A stretch of 64,000 nt of DNA from the NCBI RefSeq assembly GCF_049060325.1, contig NZ_JBMGPW010000002.1, positions 124,001 to 188,000 of the forward strand, read 5' to 3'. The notes under the pieces are model-generated. The model was not told the DNA's origin. It saw nothing but the letters and a program-made list of their open reading frames with translations, and did not search any database. Of this stretch, positions 33,123-40,812 are shown in pieces; position 1 is the first letter of the stretch, and each line of letters opens with the position of its first letter. The DNA comes from Vescimonas sanitatis. GTDB taxonomy: Bacteria > Bacillota > Clostridia > Oscillospirales > Oscillospiraceae. The translations under genes were made by a program, and so were the position numbers.

Positions 33123-33168
33123 AAAGATTTTCTGTGAACAGTTATCGGTCAGTCGTGCCGCTTTGCGG

Positions 33169-33197
33169 TTGTGCAGCGCGGAAAAGTGTGGTATACT
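33169..33197 (+). promoter_or_regulatory. promoter of the metallo-beta-lactamase RNase gene
   Basis: TTGTGC, 17 bases, TATACT, sharing its -10 core with the secA promoter. Confidence 0.65.
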
Positions 33198-33229
33198 GAC
33201 GATACTATCAAAGAGAAGGAGTTTTCGCC

Positions 33230-34834
33230 ATGAAGCTGCGTTTTTACGGCGCTGACCGGTGCGTTACCGGCAGCTGCCATTGTCTGGAGGTCAACGGCAA
33301 GCATATCCTGGTGGACTGCGGCCTGCAGCAGGGCCGGGACGAGATCGACAACACCGCGCTGCCCTTTCACCCCGGCAGCATTGATGTGGTGCTGGTGACC
33401 CACGCCCATATCGACCACTCCGGCCGCATCCCCATGCTCATCAAAAACGGCTTTCAGGGTAAGATCATTACCACCCGCCTGACCGCCGATCTGCTGGACA
33501 TTATGCTCCAGGACTCCGCCCATATCCAGGAGCAGGACGCGGAGTATCAGAACCGCAAGAACAAGCGCGCCGGACGTCCGGAGGTAGAGCCGATCTACAC
33601 CGTGGCCGATGCCCTGCGGGTGCGGGAGTTTATCCAGACCTGCGAATACGGCCAGGACATTCCCGTGGTGGAGGGCGTGACGGCGCAGTTCATCGATGCT
33701 GGCCACCTGCTGGGCAGCGCCAGCATCAAGCTCACCTGCCATGAGGGTGATGAAACGCGCACCGTGGTGTTCTCCGGCGATATCGGCAATGTGGATCAGC
33801 CCATCATCCGCGATCCCCAGTTCTTCGACAGCGCGGACTATGTGCTCACCGAGTCTACCTACGGCGACCGCAATCACACCGAGGTGTGGAGCTACACCGG
33901 CCAGCTGGCGGAGATCATCGACGAGACGCTGGGCAAGGGCGGCAACGTGGTCATCCCCTCCTTCGCCGTGGGCCGCACCCAGGAGCTGCTGTATTTCATC
34001 CGCGAGATCAAGGATAAAAATCTGGTCACGTCCGTCAAGGACTTCCCGGTGTACGTGGACAGCCCGCTGGCCAAGAAGGCCACCACCATCTTCTGCGGCG
34101 ATCTGCGGGGCTATCTGGACGAGGACGCTCTGGCGTTGGTGCAGGACGGCACCCATATGTTCAGCTTCCCCGGCCTGCACCTGACCGAGACGGTAGACGA
34201 GTCCAAGCTGCTGAACGTGGACAAGACCCCCAAGGTCATTATCTCCGCTTCCGGTATGTGCGACGCGGGCCGTATCCGCCACCATCTGAAGTATAACCTC
34301 TGGCGCGCCGACAGCGCCGTGGTGTTCGTGGGATTTCAGTCCCCGGGCACCCTGGGCCGCAACCTGCTGGACGGGGCCGACAGCGTCAAGCTCTTCGGCG
34401 AGGATGTGGCCGTCCGGGCCAAGATCGTCAACTTCCCCGGCCTCAGCTCTCACGCCGACCATGACCATCTGGTGGACTGGATCAAGCACTTTGATCCGGC
34501 GAAGACTACCCATGTGTTCGTGGTCCACGGTGACCGCGAGGTGGCGCCCGTCTACGCCGAGACGGTAAAGGGGCTGGGCTTTGCAGCCCACGCGCCCCAG
34601 TATACCGAGGAGTATGACCTGATCGCCGACAAGCAGCTTGCCCCCGGCTACCTGCCGGAGCGCAAGACCCGCGCCTATGAGGGCGCGCCCAAGGCCACGG
34701 CGGCGTACCAGAAGCTGGTCCAGCTGGGCGATATGCTCATCGGTCTCATCCGCCGCAGCAAGGGCCGGGACAACAAGACGCTGGCCGCCTTTGCCGATGC
34801 CATCGGCAAGGTCATCAGCAAGTTCGAGTTCTGA
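33230..34834 (+). CDS. metallo-beta-lactamase fold RNA-processing exonuclease (CPSF/Ysh1-like)
   Basis: The 534 residues open with the beta-lactamase domain and the zinc motif HAHIDH at 58-63, further ligands in DAGHLLGSA and FSGDIG, a beta-CASP insert with FAVGRTQELLYFI and ISASGMCDAGRIRHHL, and an RNA-metabolising C-terminal motif (LSSHADHDHLVDWI, HVFVVHGD). This is the group of RNase J / CPSF73-like enzymes that cut or trim RNA; it is shorter than RNase J and lacks its C-terminal domain. It is cytoplasmic. The next gene starts three bases past its stop, suggesting translational coupling with an rRNA methyltransferase. Confidence 0.92.
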   Translation: MKLRFYGADRCVTGSCHCLEVNGKHILVDCGLQQGRDEIDNTALPFHPGSIDVVLVTHAHIDHSGRIPMLIKNGFQGKIITTRLTADLLDIMLQDSAHIQEQDAEYQNRKNKRAGRPEVEPIYTVADALRVREFIQTCEYGQDIPVVEGVTAQFIDAGHLLGSASIKLTCHEGDETRTVVFSGDIGNVDQPIIRDPQFFDSADYVLTESTYGDRNHTEVWSYTGQLAEIIDETLGKGGNVVIPSFAVGRTQELLYFIREIKDKNLVTSVKDFPVYVDSPLAKKATTIFCGDLRGYLDEDALALVQDGTHMFSFPGLHLTETVDESKLLNVDKTPKVIISASGMCDAGRIRHHLKYNLWRADSAVVFVGFQSPGTLGRNLLDGADSVKLFGEDVAVRAKIVNFPGLSSHADHDHLVDWIKHFDPAKTTHVFVVHGDREVAPVYAETVKGLGFAAHAPQYTEEYDLIADKQLAPGYLPERKTRAYEGAPKATAAYQKLVQLGDMLIGLIRRSKGRDNKTLAAFADAIGKVISKFEF

Positions 34835-34837
34835 GCC

Positions 34838-36451
34838 GTGCCGGAGAAGAACAAGACTTACCGCGCCCGCATCGAGGGGTATACCTCCGAGGGCTTGGGC
34901 GTGGCCCGCATCGACGGGCAGGCGGTGTTCGTCCACCGGGCGCTGCGGGGCGAGGACTGTGATGTGCTCATCCTGAAGGCGCTGAAAAACGCCGCCTTCG
35001 GCAAGGCGGTGCGGGTATACGCGCCCTCGCCCCACCGGGTGGAGCCGGACTGCCCGTACTATGGGCGGTGCGGCGGCTGCGACTTCCGCCACATGGATAG
35101 GGAAGAGGAGCTGGAGGCCAAGCTCCAGCGGGTGCAGGACGCCCTGCGCCGCATCGGCGGCAGCGATGTGACAGTGGAGGGTATCCTCTCCGGTGCGCCG
35201 CTGCACTACCGCAACAAGAGCCAGTATCCTGTGGACGCCGGTGGACAGGTGGGCTTTTACAAGGCCCGCAGCCATCAGGTGATCCCGGTGGACTGCTGCC
35301 GGATACAGAAGCCCCAGGCCGACGCGGCGGCGGAGGCCCTGCGGCGGTACATCCGGGAGTGCGGCGTGCCCTGTTACGATGAAAGGACCCGGCGGGGTCT
35401 GGTGCGGCACCTGTATGTCCGCACGAACAGCGCGGGGCAGTCATTGGTCTGCGTGCTGGTCAACGGGAAGAAGCTGCCCCGCGAGGACGCGCTGGTGTCG
35501 TTTATGCGGCAGGCGCTGCCGAATGCCGTGGGCGTGGTGCTGGGCGTGAACACCCAGCCCACCGGGGCTGTACTGGGCAGTGAATACCGCACCCTGTGGG
35601 GCGCGGACGTGCTGGAGGATACCCTGTGCGGCCTGTCCTTCCGGCTGAGCGTGCCGTCCTTTTATCAGGTGAACCATGACATGGCGGAGGTGCTGTACGA
35701 TACCGCTGTGGACTTCGCGGGACTGACCGGGCACGAGACGGTGCTGGACCTGTACTGCGGCGCGGGCACCATCACCCAGGTGATGGCCCGGCGGGCGGCG
35801 AGGGTCATCGGCGCGGAGATCGTGCCGGAGGCCATTGCCGATGCCAAAGAAAACGCAAAACGCAACGGCATCGGAAATGTGGAGTTCCTCTGCGGCGACG
35901 CGGCGGACGCGGCGGCGGACTTCGCCGCCCGGGGCCTGCGCCCGGACGTGATATGCGTGGACCCGCCCCGCAAGGGGCTCAGCCCGGAGGTGGTCGCCGC
36001 AGCGGCATCGATGGCGCCGCAGCGTATCGTCTACGTCTCCTGTGATCCGGCGACGCTGGCGCGTGATGTGAAGCTGTTTGCACAGGAGGGCTATGCCGCC
36101 GTCCGCGCCGCGGCGGTGGATATGTTCCCCGGTACGGCGAATGTGGAGACGGTATGTTTATTGTCCAAACTTCAAAGCAAGGAACATATCGAGATCGAAG
36201 TGAAGATGGACGAGCTGGATTTGACTTCGGCGGAGAGTAAGGCAACCTACGAGGAAATCCGGGAATACATTTTCGAGCATACCGGACTGAAAGTCAGCTA
36301 CCTCTATATCGCACAGGTGAAGCAGAAATACGGCATCATTGAGCGTGAAAACTACAATAAGCCGAAATCCGAAAACGCCAAGCAGCCCCAATGCCCGCCG
36401 GAGAAGGAAAGAGCCATTACGGAAGCACTGAAGCATTTTGAAATGATTTAG
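34838..36451 (+). CDS. RlmD/RumA-type 23S rRNA m5U methyltransferase with added C-terminal tail
   Basis: A TRAM domain (about 1-60) is followed by an iron-sulfur cysteine cluster (CPYYGRCGGCDF), the SAM-binding VLDLYCGAGTITQ, CVDPPRKGLSPEVV and the nucleophilic Cys in VYVSCDPATLARD. The enzyme methylates a uridine of 23S rRNA. Classical family members end near VETVCLLSK (about residue 440). Here some 95 more residues follow (KMDELDLTSAESKATYEEIR, YLYIAQVKQKYGI, KPKSENAKQPQCPPEKE) with visibly lower GC. Similar tails occur where integrative elements enter the gene's 3' end (inference). The GTG start has no clear ribosome site and is probably coupled to the upstream stop. Confidence 0.9.
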   Translation: MPEKNKTYRARIEGYTSEGLGVARIDGQAVFVHRALRGEDCDVLILKALKNAAFGKAVRVYAPSPHRVEPDCPYYGRCGGCDFRHMDREEELEAKLQRVQDALRRIGGSDVTVEGILSGAPLHYRNKSQYPVDAGGQVGFYKARSHQVIPVDCCRIQKPQADAAAEALRRYIRECGVPCYDERTRRGLVRHLYVRTNSAGQSLVCVLVNGKKLPREDALVSFMRQALPNAVGVVLGVNTQPTGAVLGSEYRTLWGADVLEDTLCGLSFRLSVPSFYQVNHDMAEVLYDTAVDFAGLTGHETVLDLYCGAGTITQVMARRAARVIGAEIVPEAIADAKENAKRNGIGNVEFLCGDAADAAADFAARGLRPDVICVDPPRKGLSPEVVAAAASMAPQRIVYVSCDPATLARDVKLFAQEGYAAVRAAAVDMFPGTANVETVCLLSKLQSKEHIEIEVKMDELDLTSAESKATYEEIREYIFEHTGLKVSYLYIAQVKQKYGIIERENYNKPKSENAKQPQCPPEKERAITEALKHFEMI

Positions 36452-36461
36452 CTGATGATAC

Positions 36462-36499
36462 AAAAGGACAAGCATCTAAAATGGATGCTTGTCCTTTTA
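36462..36499 (+). terminator. terminator after the methyltransferase
   Basis: AAAAGGACAAGCATC pairs with GATGCTTGTCCTTTT around a 7-base loop. Confidence 0.85.
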
Positions 36500-36515
36500 T
36501 ATCCGATGTATTATG

Positions 36516-36629
36516 TTATTGCAGCATGACTTCCTGATACCTGCGATTTTCACTTAAAAGGCGCTGGCATTGCAGATCATCCAAGCCTTTATCTGCCGCA
36601 ACCGTCAAACCGAATAGATTTTCACTCAT
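36516..36629 (-). CDS. 37-residue small protein at the end of the thiol-redox operon
   Basis: The ATG overlaps the stop of the CoA-disulfide-reductase-like gene (ATGA) and has GGAG five bases upstream. The product begins MSENLFGLTVAADKGLDD and ends YQEVMLQ, with one Cys in a central DDLQCQRLL segment; it looks like a short amphipathic helix pair. It is too short for routine gene callers. Overlap, ribosome site and frame length all speak for real translation. No function is known to me; a subunit or stability factor for the reductase is conceivable. Confidence 0.6.
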   Translation of the reverse strand: MSENLFGLTVAADKGLDDLQCQRLLSENRRYQEVMLQ

Positions 36630-38320
36630 AGCTTCTCCATTCCGCAGGGATAGGCGCTCCGCGCTGTCTGCTGCTCTTTAGTTACGACCCGATAAAAGCT
36701 GTATCCGCCGGAGAGATGGGCACAGGTAAAACCATACTGCGTCAAAAGCCGGCAGGCCAGATAACTGCGAAGCCCTGTCTGGCAATTCACATAAACAGGC
36801 TTACCACGGGCTAACTCGTCCAAGTGCTCCCGCAGATCGTCCAAGGGAATATTCCGAAAGCCATCCAGATGGCCCCGCTGATACTCCCACGCCGTGCGGA
36901 CGTCCAGCAGCGTCGCACTGCCATCGCAAGGCAAGTCTTCAACCTCATTCCAATGGAACTGCCGCACTTTCTCGCTCTCCAAATCCTCGATCATAAAACC
37001 GGCCATGTTTACCGGATCCTTGGCGGAGGAATAGGGCGGCGCATAGGAAAGATCAAGCTCCGTCAGTTCCAGAGCGGTCATTTTTGCGCGAATGGCCGTT
37101 GCCAGTACATCAATGCACTTGTCCACACCGTCGCCGCCAACGATCTGTGCACCCAGCAGCCGCAGGCTTTCTTTTTCATACAGTACCTTCATTGCCATAG
37201 ACTGTGCGCCGGGGTAATAGGTGGCGTGGGATGCTGGGAACAATACGACTTTGTCGTAAGTGATCCCTGCTGCCTGCGCTGCCTTTTCATTGATCCCCGT
37301 GGAGGCTGCTGTCAAGCCAAACAGCTTCAGAACAGACGAGCCCTGAGAGCCGTGAAAGCGGCTGTTTCCGCCGTAGATATTGTCAGCGGCAATGCGTCCC
37401 TGCTTGTTGGCAGGCCCCGCCAGCGAGATCAACGTTTTCTGCCCGGTCACGAAATGGGTGACCTCTACGGCATCGCCCACAGCGTAGATGTCCGGCACGG
37501 AGGTTTCCATCCGCTCGTTGACAGCGATGCTGCCCCGGATGCCCAGCTCAAGTCCGGCCTCTTTTGCCAGATGGGTGTCCGGCGTGACGCCGATGGCCAG
37601 CAGCACCATGTCGGAGCGCAGCGGCTCACTTTCCTCCAGCAGCGTCAGCACGGAATCTCCGTCCTGCCGGAATCCGGTGACGGTTTCACCCAACCGCAGA
37701 GCCACGCCGTGTCTGCGCATTTCCGCATGGACAAAGCTGGCCATATCCCTATCCAGCGGCGCTAATAGCTGCTTTGGACGTTGGACGATGGTGACGGAAA
37801 CGCCCATTTCTGCAAGGTTTTCCGCCATTTCCAGACCGATAAAGCCGCCGCCAGCCAAAACAGCGGTTTTCGGTTTCTGATCCTCTACAAAGCGCCTAAT
37901 GCGGAGGGTGTCCTCCACGGTGCGCAGGGTAAATACCCGCTCGCTGTCCACGCCGGAAAGCGCAGGAACCGTCGGCTTTGCGCCGGGGGCGAGGAGCAGC
38001 TTGTCATAGGTTTCCGTATAGCTCTTTCCGCTGTTCAGTGCGCGGACGGTGACGGTTTTTTCTGCGGGATTGATCGCAGTTACTTCCTGCTGTACCCGCA
38101 CATCAATGCGAAAGCGATCCCAAAAGCTCTCCGGAGTTTGGAGTGTCAGTTCTTCCTGATCTTTGATCACACCTCCCACATAATACGGCAGGCCGCAGTT
38201 GGCATAGGACACATAGCCGCTGCGCTCGACCATCACGATCTGCGCGTGTTCATCCAGACGGCGGATGCGGGCGGCGGCAGAAGCACCGCCCGCCACACCG
38301 CCTACAATCACAACTTTCAT
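36626..38320 (-). CDS. CoA-disulfide reductase / rhodanese fusion (FAD-dependent)
   Basis: The 564 residues have an N-terminal FAD site (VVIVGGVAGGASAAARIRRL), the single redox-active Cys42 in SYANCGLPYYVGG typical of CoADR and NADH-peroxidase-like flavoenzymes, an NAD(P)H-binding GGGFIGLEMAENLAEMG and a second FAD motif (YAVGDAVEV). The C-terminal rhodanese domain (about 465-555) has LLDVRTAWEYQRGHLDG and its catalytic Cys near residue 513 in NCQTGLRSYL. Such fusions reduce CoA persulfides, polysulfides or disulfides. The gene starts within the thioredoxin stop (ATGA), and in an operon with ferredoxin-linked thiol reduction it points to low-molecular-weight thiol or sulfane-sulfur homeostasis. 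Confidence 0.92.
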   Translation of the reverse strand: MKVVIVGGVAGGASAAARIRRLDEHAQIVMVERSGYVSYANCGLPYYVGGVIKDQEELTLQTPESFWDRFRIDVRVQQEVTAINPAEKTVTVRALNSGKSYTETYDKLLLAPGAKPTVPALSGVDSERVFTLRTVEDTLRIRRFVEDQKPKTAVLAGGGFIGLEMAENLAEMGVSVTIVQRPKQLLAPLDRDMASFVHAEMRRHGVALRLGETVTGFRQDGDSVLTLLEESEPLRSDMVLLAIGVTPDTHLAKEAGLELGIRGSIAVNERMETSVPDIYAVGDAVEVTHFVTGQKTLISLAGPANKQGRIAADNIYGGNSRFHGSQGSSVLKLFGLTAASTGINEKAAQAAGITYDKVVLFPASHATYYPGAQSMAMKVLYEKESLRLLGAQIVGGDGVDKCIDVLATAIRAKMTALELTELDLSYAPPYSSAKDPVNMAGFMIEDLESEKVRQFHWNEVEDLPCDGSATLLDVRTAWEYQRGHLDGFRNIPLDDLREHLDELARGKPVYVNCQTGLRSYLACRLLTQYGFTCAHLSGGYSFYRVVTKEQQTARSAYPCGMEKL

Positions 38321-38637
38321 CTTGCGTCTTCCACCATTGCGGCGATCTCCGACTTAGGCCGATAGCCAACCGATTTGGCAACGGCTTTCCCATCCTTGAA
38401 TACGACCAGCATCGGGATGCTGGATACCTGAAAACGCATCGCCAGCTCCATCTGCTCATCCACATTGACCTTTCCCACCTTGAGCGTACCGCTTGTTTCT
38501 TCGGCAAGCTCATGCAGTACGGGAGAGAGCATTTTGCACGGTCCGCACCAGTCCGCATAGAAATCCAGCAAAACGGGCTTATCGGAATGCAGTACCTCAT
38601 TTTCAAAATTCGCAGCAGTAATTTTCAGTTCAGTCAT
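38317..38637 (-). CDS. trxA: thioredoxin
   Basis: This 106-residue protein has the active site WCGPC (Cys31, Cys34) in LLDFYADWCGPCKML and the cis-proline loop SSIPMLVVFKDG. It is the dithiol carrier for disulfide reduction. AAAGGAG eight bases before the ATG lies inside the previous gene, whose stop it overlaps. It sits between ferredoxin-side genes and a disulfide-reductase flavoprotein, so it is the likely acceptor from the FTR-like protein of the same operon. Confidence 0.96.
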   Translation of the reverse strand: MTELKITAANFENEVLHSDKPVLLDFYADWCGPCKMLSPVLHELAEETSGTLKVGKVNVDEQMELAMRFQVSSIPMLVVFKDGKAVAKSVGYRPKSEIAAMVEDAR

Positions 38638-39250
38638 GAGAATGACTCCTTTCGTTGATCTTTTGTGATTCTTTGTTTTTCAGCTTGCAAATACCCTGCG
38701 TCATGGTTCCCATGGGGCAAAACGCACACCATGTGCGGGGCTTGTAGAGCACCATAACGATCAGACCTAGCAGCAGAGAGGTCAGCATGAGGCTGTAAAA
38801 GCCAAAGCTGAACTGCGCCACCCAGTCAGTGACCGTCCCGGCTGTGTAAGTTGTGTAAGTCCAGTCCCACGGCACACGGAAGGTCCAGAACAGCTTAATG
38901 GCCTCCCGCAGGGACGCAGCACCAGCAGCGACCAGATAGGTCTGGAACACCATGTTGCCGAACATCGTCAGGAAAAAGATCAAAAAGCCATAACGGAACC
39001 ATTTGGAGGACATCCAGCGGGGCGTGGGCTTGCAGCGGGAGCATTTAAGGTCTGTCCCCAGCTTGCTGAACAGTTGACCCCGTCCGCAGAGGTGGTTGCA
39101 AAAGAATTTGTTTCCGCCAAAGATGGCTAAGAACAGCGGTAGAAGAAAATCGATCATGCCCAGCCATGCAAACAGGATATTGAAAAAGCCCAGTGCAAAG
39201 TAGATGATGGCATATACCCACAGGTAATCGTACCAATGCTTTGCTTTCAT
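38630..39250 (-). CDS. polytopic membrane iron-sulfur protein (NapH/CcoG-like)
   Basis: The 206 residues have four hydrophobic helices (about 8-45, 85-110, 145-175) interrupted by two cysteine clusters: FCNHLCGRGQLF with KCSRCKP, and WCAFCPMGTMTQGICK. This arrangement resembles the NapH/NosR/CcoG group of membrane-bound [4Fe-4S] proteins that pass electrons between quinone or membrane donors and soluble ferredoxins. It overlaps its neighbours on both sides (8 bases with trxA, 4 with the ferredoxin), so the subunits are made together. The role as electron conduit to the thiol system is inference. Confidence 0.8.
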   Translation of the reverse strand: MKAKHWYDYLWVYAIIYFALGFFNILFAWLGMIDFLLPLFLAIFGGNKFFCNHLCGRGQLFSKLGTDLKCSRCKPTPRWMSSKWFRYGFLIFFLTMFGNMVFQTYLVAAGAASLREAIKLFWTFRVPWDWTYTTYTAGTVTDWVAQFSFGFYSLMLTSLLLGLIVMVLYKPRTWCAFCPMGTMTQGICKLKNKESQKINERSHSHD

Positions 39251-39450
39251 GCGTCAGCCCTCACTTTCACTTCAATGCAGCCGACGGGACAGAGCTTTGC
39301 GCATTTGCCGCAGCCTACGCAGCGCTCCGCCTCCACGGCGGCGTAGCAGCCGCGGCGCACCTTGACGGCCTCCAATGGACAGGTATTTTCACACACACCG
39401 CAGGCGACGCACCGCGTTTTATCTACGGCGGCCAGTTTCTTCGACAGCAT
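39247..39450 (-). CDS. 2[4Fe-4S] ferredoxin
   Basis: This 67-residue protein has two classical binding motifs, CVACGVCENTCP and CVGCGKCAKLCP, each with the CxxCxxCxxxCP pattern. GGGAGG six bases upstream sets the start. It lies 12 bases after the FTR-like gene and overlaps the membrane iron-sulfur gene. It is the natural one-electron donor for the FTR-like protein in this operon. Confidence 0.93.
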   Translation of the reverse strand: MLSKKLAAVDKTRCVACGVCENTCPLEAVKVRRGCYAAVEAERCVGCGKCAKLCPVGCIEVKVRADA

Positions 39451-39462
39451 AGCGTTCCTCCC

Positions 39463-39666
39463 TTAATCCTGCAAGGATTTGTAATAGAGCATACAGTGGC
39501 AGAATCCCTCGAAGCCCGGATCTGCAATTTGATTCTTAAACTCCTGGCACATACAGTTGGTCGCCTCTGTGCGCTCCCTGCGGCAGGGACAGTATCCGCC
39601 AGTGCGCTTGAGCCCTTCTCTGATGGTATTGACGATCTCCTGATCGGGATTGAGCTTGATTTTCAT
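39463..39666 (-). CDS. ferredoxin:thioredoxin reductase catalytic-chain-like protein
   Basis: From the ATG at 39666 (AGGTGG upstream) the protein has 67 residues. Three Cys pairs, CPC (26-28), CMC (38-40) and CHC (56-58), match the FTR catalytic chain, in which a [4Fe-4S] cluster next to a redox disulfide lets ferredoxin reduce thioredoxin with two single electrons. No variable chain is present, as in other bacterial and archaeal single-chain forms. An in-frame opening upstream lacks a ribosome site and runs through the promoter. It is the first gene of the operon, right after a Crp/Fnr-type site. Confidence 0.87.
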   Translation of the reverse strand: MKIKLNPDQEIVNTIREGLKRTGGYCPCRRERTEATNCMCQEFKNQIADPGFEGFCHCMLYYKSLQD

Positions 39667-39703
39667 GTTCGCCACCTCTTTCTTGTTTCTTGATCGTGGC
39701 TTT

Positions 39704-39745
39704 ATCATACCGCAGGACAAAGCCTTTTTCTGTGACGAGGTCACA
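39704..39745 (-). promoter_or_regulatory. Crp/Fnr-type operator and promoter of the thiol-redox operon
   Basis: The palindrome TGTGAC-GAG-GTCACA (39731-39745) has perfect 6-base arms. A -10 box TATGAT (minus strand, 39709-39704) lies 21 bases downstream, no good -35 is seen, and the operator centre falls near -41 of the expected start, the class II activator position. Confidence 0.6.
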
Positions 39746-39752
39746 TTGATAA

Positions 39753-39785
39753 AAAAATCCGGTGCTTTTTGAGCACCGGATTTTT
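39753..39785 (-). terminator. terminator after the desulfoferrodoxin gene
   Basis: Fourteen-base arms (AAAAATCCGGTGCT / AGCACCGGATTTTT) with a T-run on the minus strand; it separates the superoxide-reductase unit from the thiol-redox operon. Confidence 0.88.
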
Positions 39786-39796
39786 AAGAGGATGAA

Positions 39797-40171
39797 TTAT
39801 GCTTTCCACAGACTGTGGAGGTTGCAGTAGGCGTAGACCGCTTCGACTTCATCGCCCTCGCAGAGAGCGAAGCAGACCTCCGGATTCTCGCCGGGACGCA
39901 GTTCCTTGCGCTGGTTGCCCTGTTTGGTGTGGAGAGAGACCCACTCGATGTAGTGTTCCGGCAGCATGGGATGCTCCACGGAGCCGACCTTGACATGGAC
40001 GATGCCGTTTTCCACAGTCCAGACAGGGACGTGCTTCTCCACGGCGGCGTCGGTGGTGCCGGGGATGATCTCGCTCATCGGCTCACCGCAGCAGATGACG
40101 GGAACGCCCGTGTCCTTGACCTTGGCAATGATGTTGCCGCAATGCTTGCAAATGTAAAACTTCTGCTCCAT
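39797..40171 (-). CDS. dfx: desulfoferrodoxin (superoxide reductase)
   Basis: The 124 residues carry an N-terminal desulforedoxin centre (Cys8, Cys11, Cys27, Cys28 in YICKHCGN and VICCGEPM) and the superoxide-reducing centre II with histidines in KHVPVW and VEHPMLPEHYIEW and the Cys-x-x-His pair in YCNLHSLWK. The enzyme reduces superoxide to peroxide without releasing oxygen, the usual strategy of anaerobes. AAAGGAG precedes the ATG. It follows rubrerythrin by 20 bases, and rubrerythrin removes the peroxide product. Confidence 0.97.
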   Translation of the reverse strand: MEQKFYICKHCGNIIAKVKDTGVPVICCGEPMSEIIPGTTDAAVEKHVPVWTVENGIVHVKVGSVEHPMLPEHYIEWVSLHTKQGNQRKELRPGENPEVCFALCEGDEVEAVYAYCNLHSLWKA

Positions 40172-40191
40172 GATTCGTTCTCCTTTTCTCT

Positions 40192-40734
40192 TTAATAGTT
40201 TTCCGCGTGAATTTCAAAGTAGCTCTGGGGATGGTTGCAGGTGGGGCAGACCTCGGGTGCCTTCTCGCCGACGACGATGTGACCGCAGTTGCGGCACTCC
40301 CATACCTTGACCTCACTCTTGGCAAAGACCTGCGCCGTCTCCACATTGTGCAGCAGGGCACGGTAGCGCTCCTCATGGTGCTTTTCAATGGCGGCTACCA
40401 GGCGGAAACGCTGGGCCAGCTCATGGAAACCTTCCTCGTCGGCGGTTTTGGCAAAGCCGTCGTACATATCCGTCCACTCGTAGTTCTCGCCCTCAGCGGC
40501 GGCGAGAAGATTTTCGGCAGTGTCGCCAATGCCGTTCAGCTCTTTGAACCACAGCTTGGCGTGTTCCTTCTCATTATCAGCGGTTTTGAGGAACAACGCC
40601 GCGATCTGCTCGTAGCCTTCCTTCTTGGCCTTGGATGCAAAATAGGTGTACTTGTTGCGCGCCTCGGACTCACCGGCAAAGGCAGCCATCAGATTTTTTT
40701 CGGTTTGAGTACCTGCGTATTTCGTTTCTTTCAT
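40192..40734 (-). CDS. rbr: rubrerythrin
   Basis: The 180 residues have a ferritin-like four-helix bundle with di-iron ligands (AGESEARNKYTYFA, DNEKEHAKLWF, EEGFHELAQRF, AIEKHHEERY) followed by a rubredoxin-like domain with two Cys pairs (WECRNCGHIVVG and VCPTCNHPQS). It reduces hydrogen peroxide with electrons from ferredoxin or rubredoxin. It is the first gene of the unit with desulfoferrodoxin, preceded by a Crp/Fnr-type site and AAAGGAG. Confidence 0.97.
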   Translation of the reverse strand: MKETKYAGTQTEKNLMAAFAGESEARNKYTYFASKAKKEGYEQIAALFLKTADNEKEHAKLWFKELNGIGDTAENLLAAAEGENYEWTDMYDGFAKTADEEGFHELAQRFRLVAAIEKHHEERYRALLHNVETAQVFAKSEVKVWECRNCGHIVVGEKAPEVCPTCNHPQSYFEIHAENY

Positions 40735-40765
40735 GGTCGACGCTCCTTTCAGCTTTTCTGCTTTT

Positions 40766-40806
40766 ATTGTACCAAATTTATGATTTCTTTCTGTGACAAG
40801 GTTACA
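40766..40806 (-). promoter_or_regulatory. Crp/Fnr-type operator and promoter of rbr-dfx
   Basis: TGTGAC-AAG-GTTACA (40792-40806) has one mismatch between arms. The -10 box TACAAT (minus strand, 40771-40766) lies 20 bases downstream, so the operator centre is near -40, matching the site before the FTR-like gene. Confidence 0.6.
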
Positions 40807-40812
40807 TTTTTT

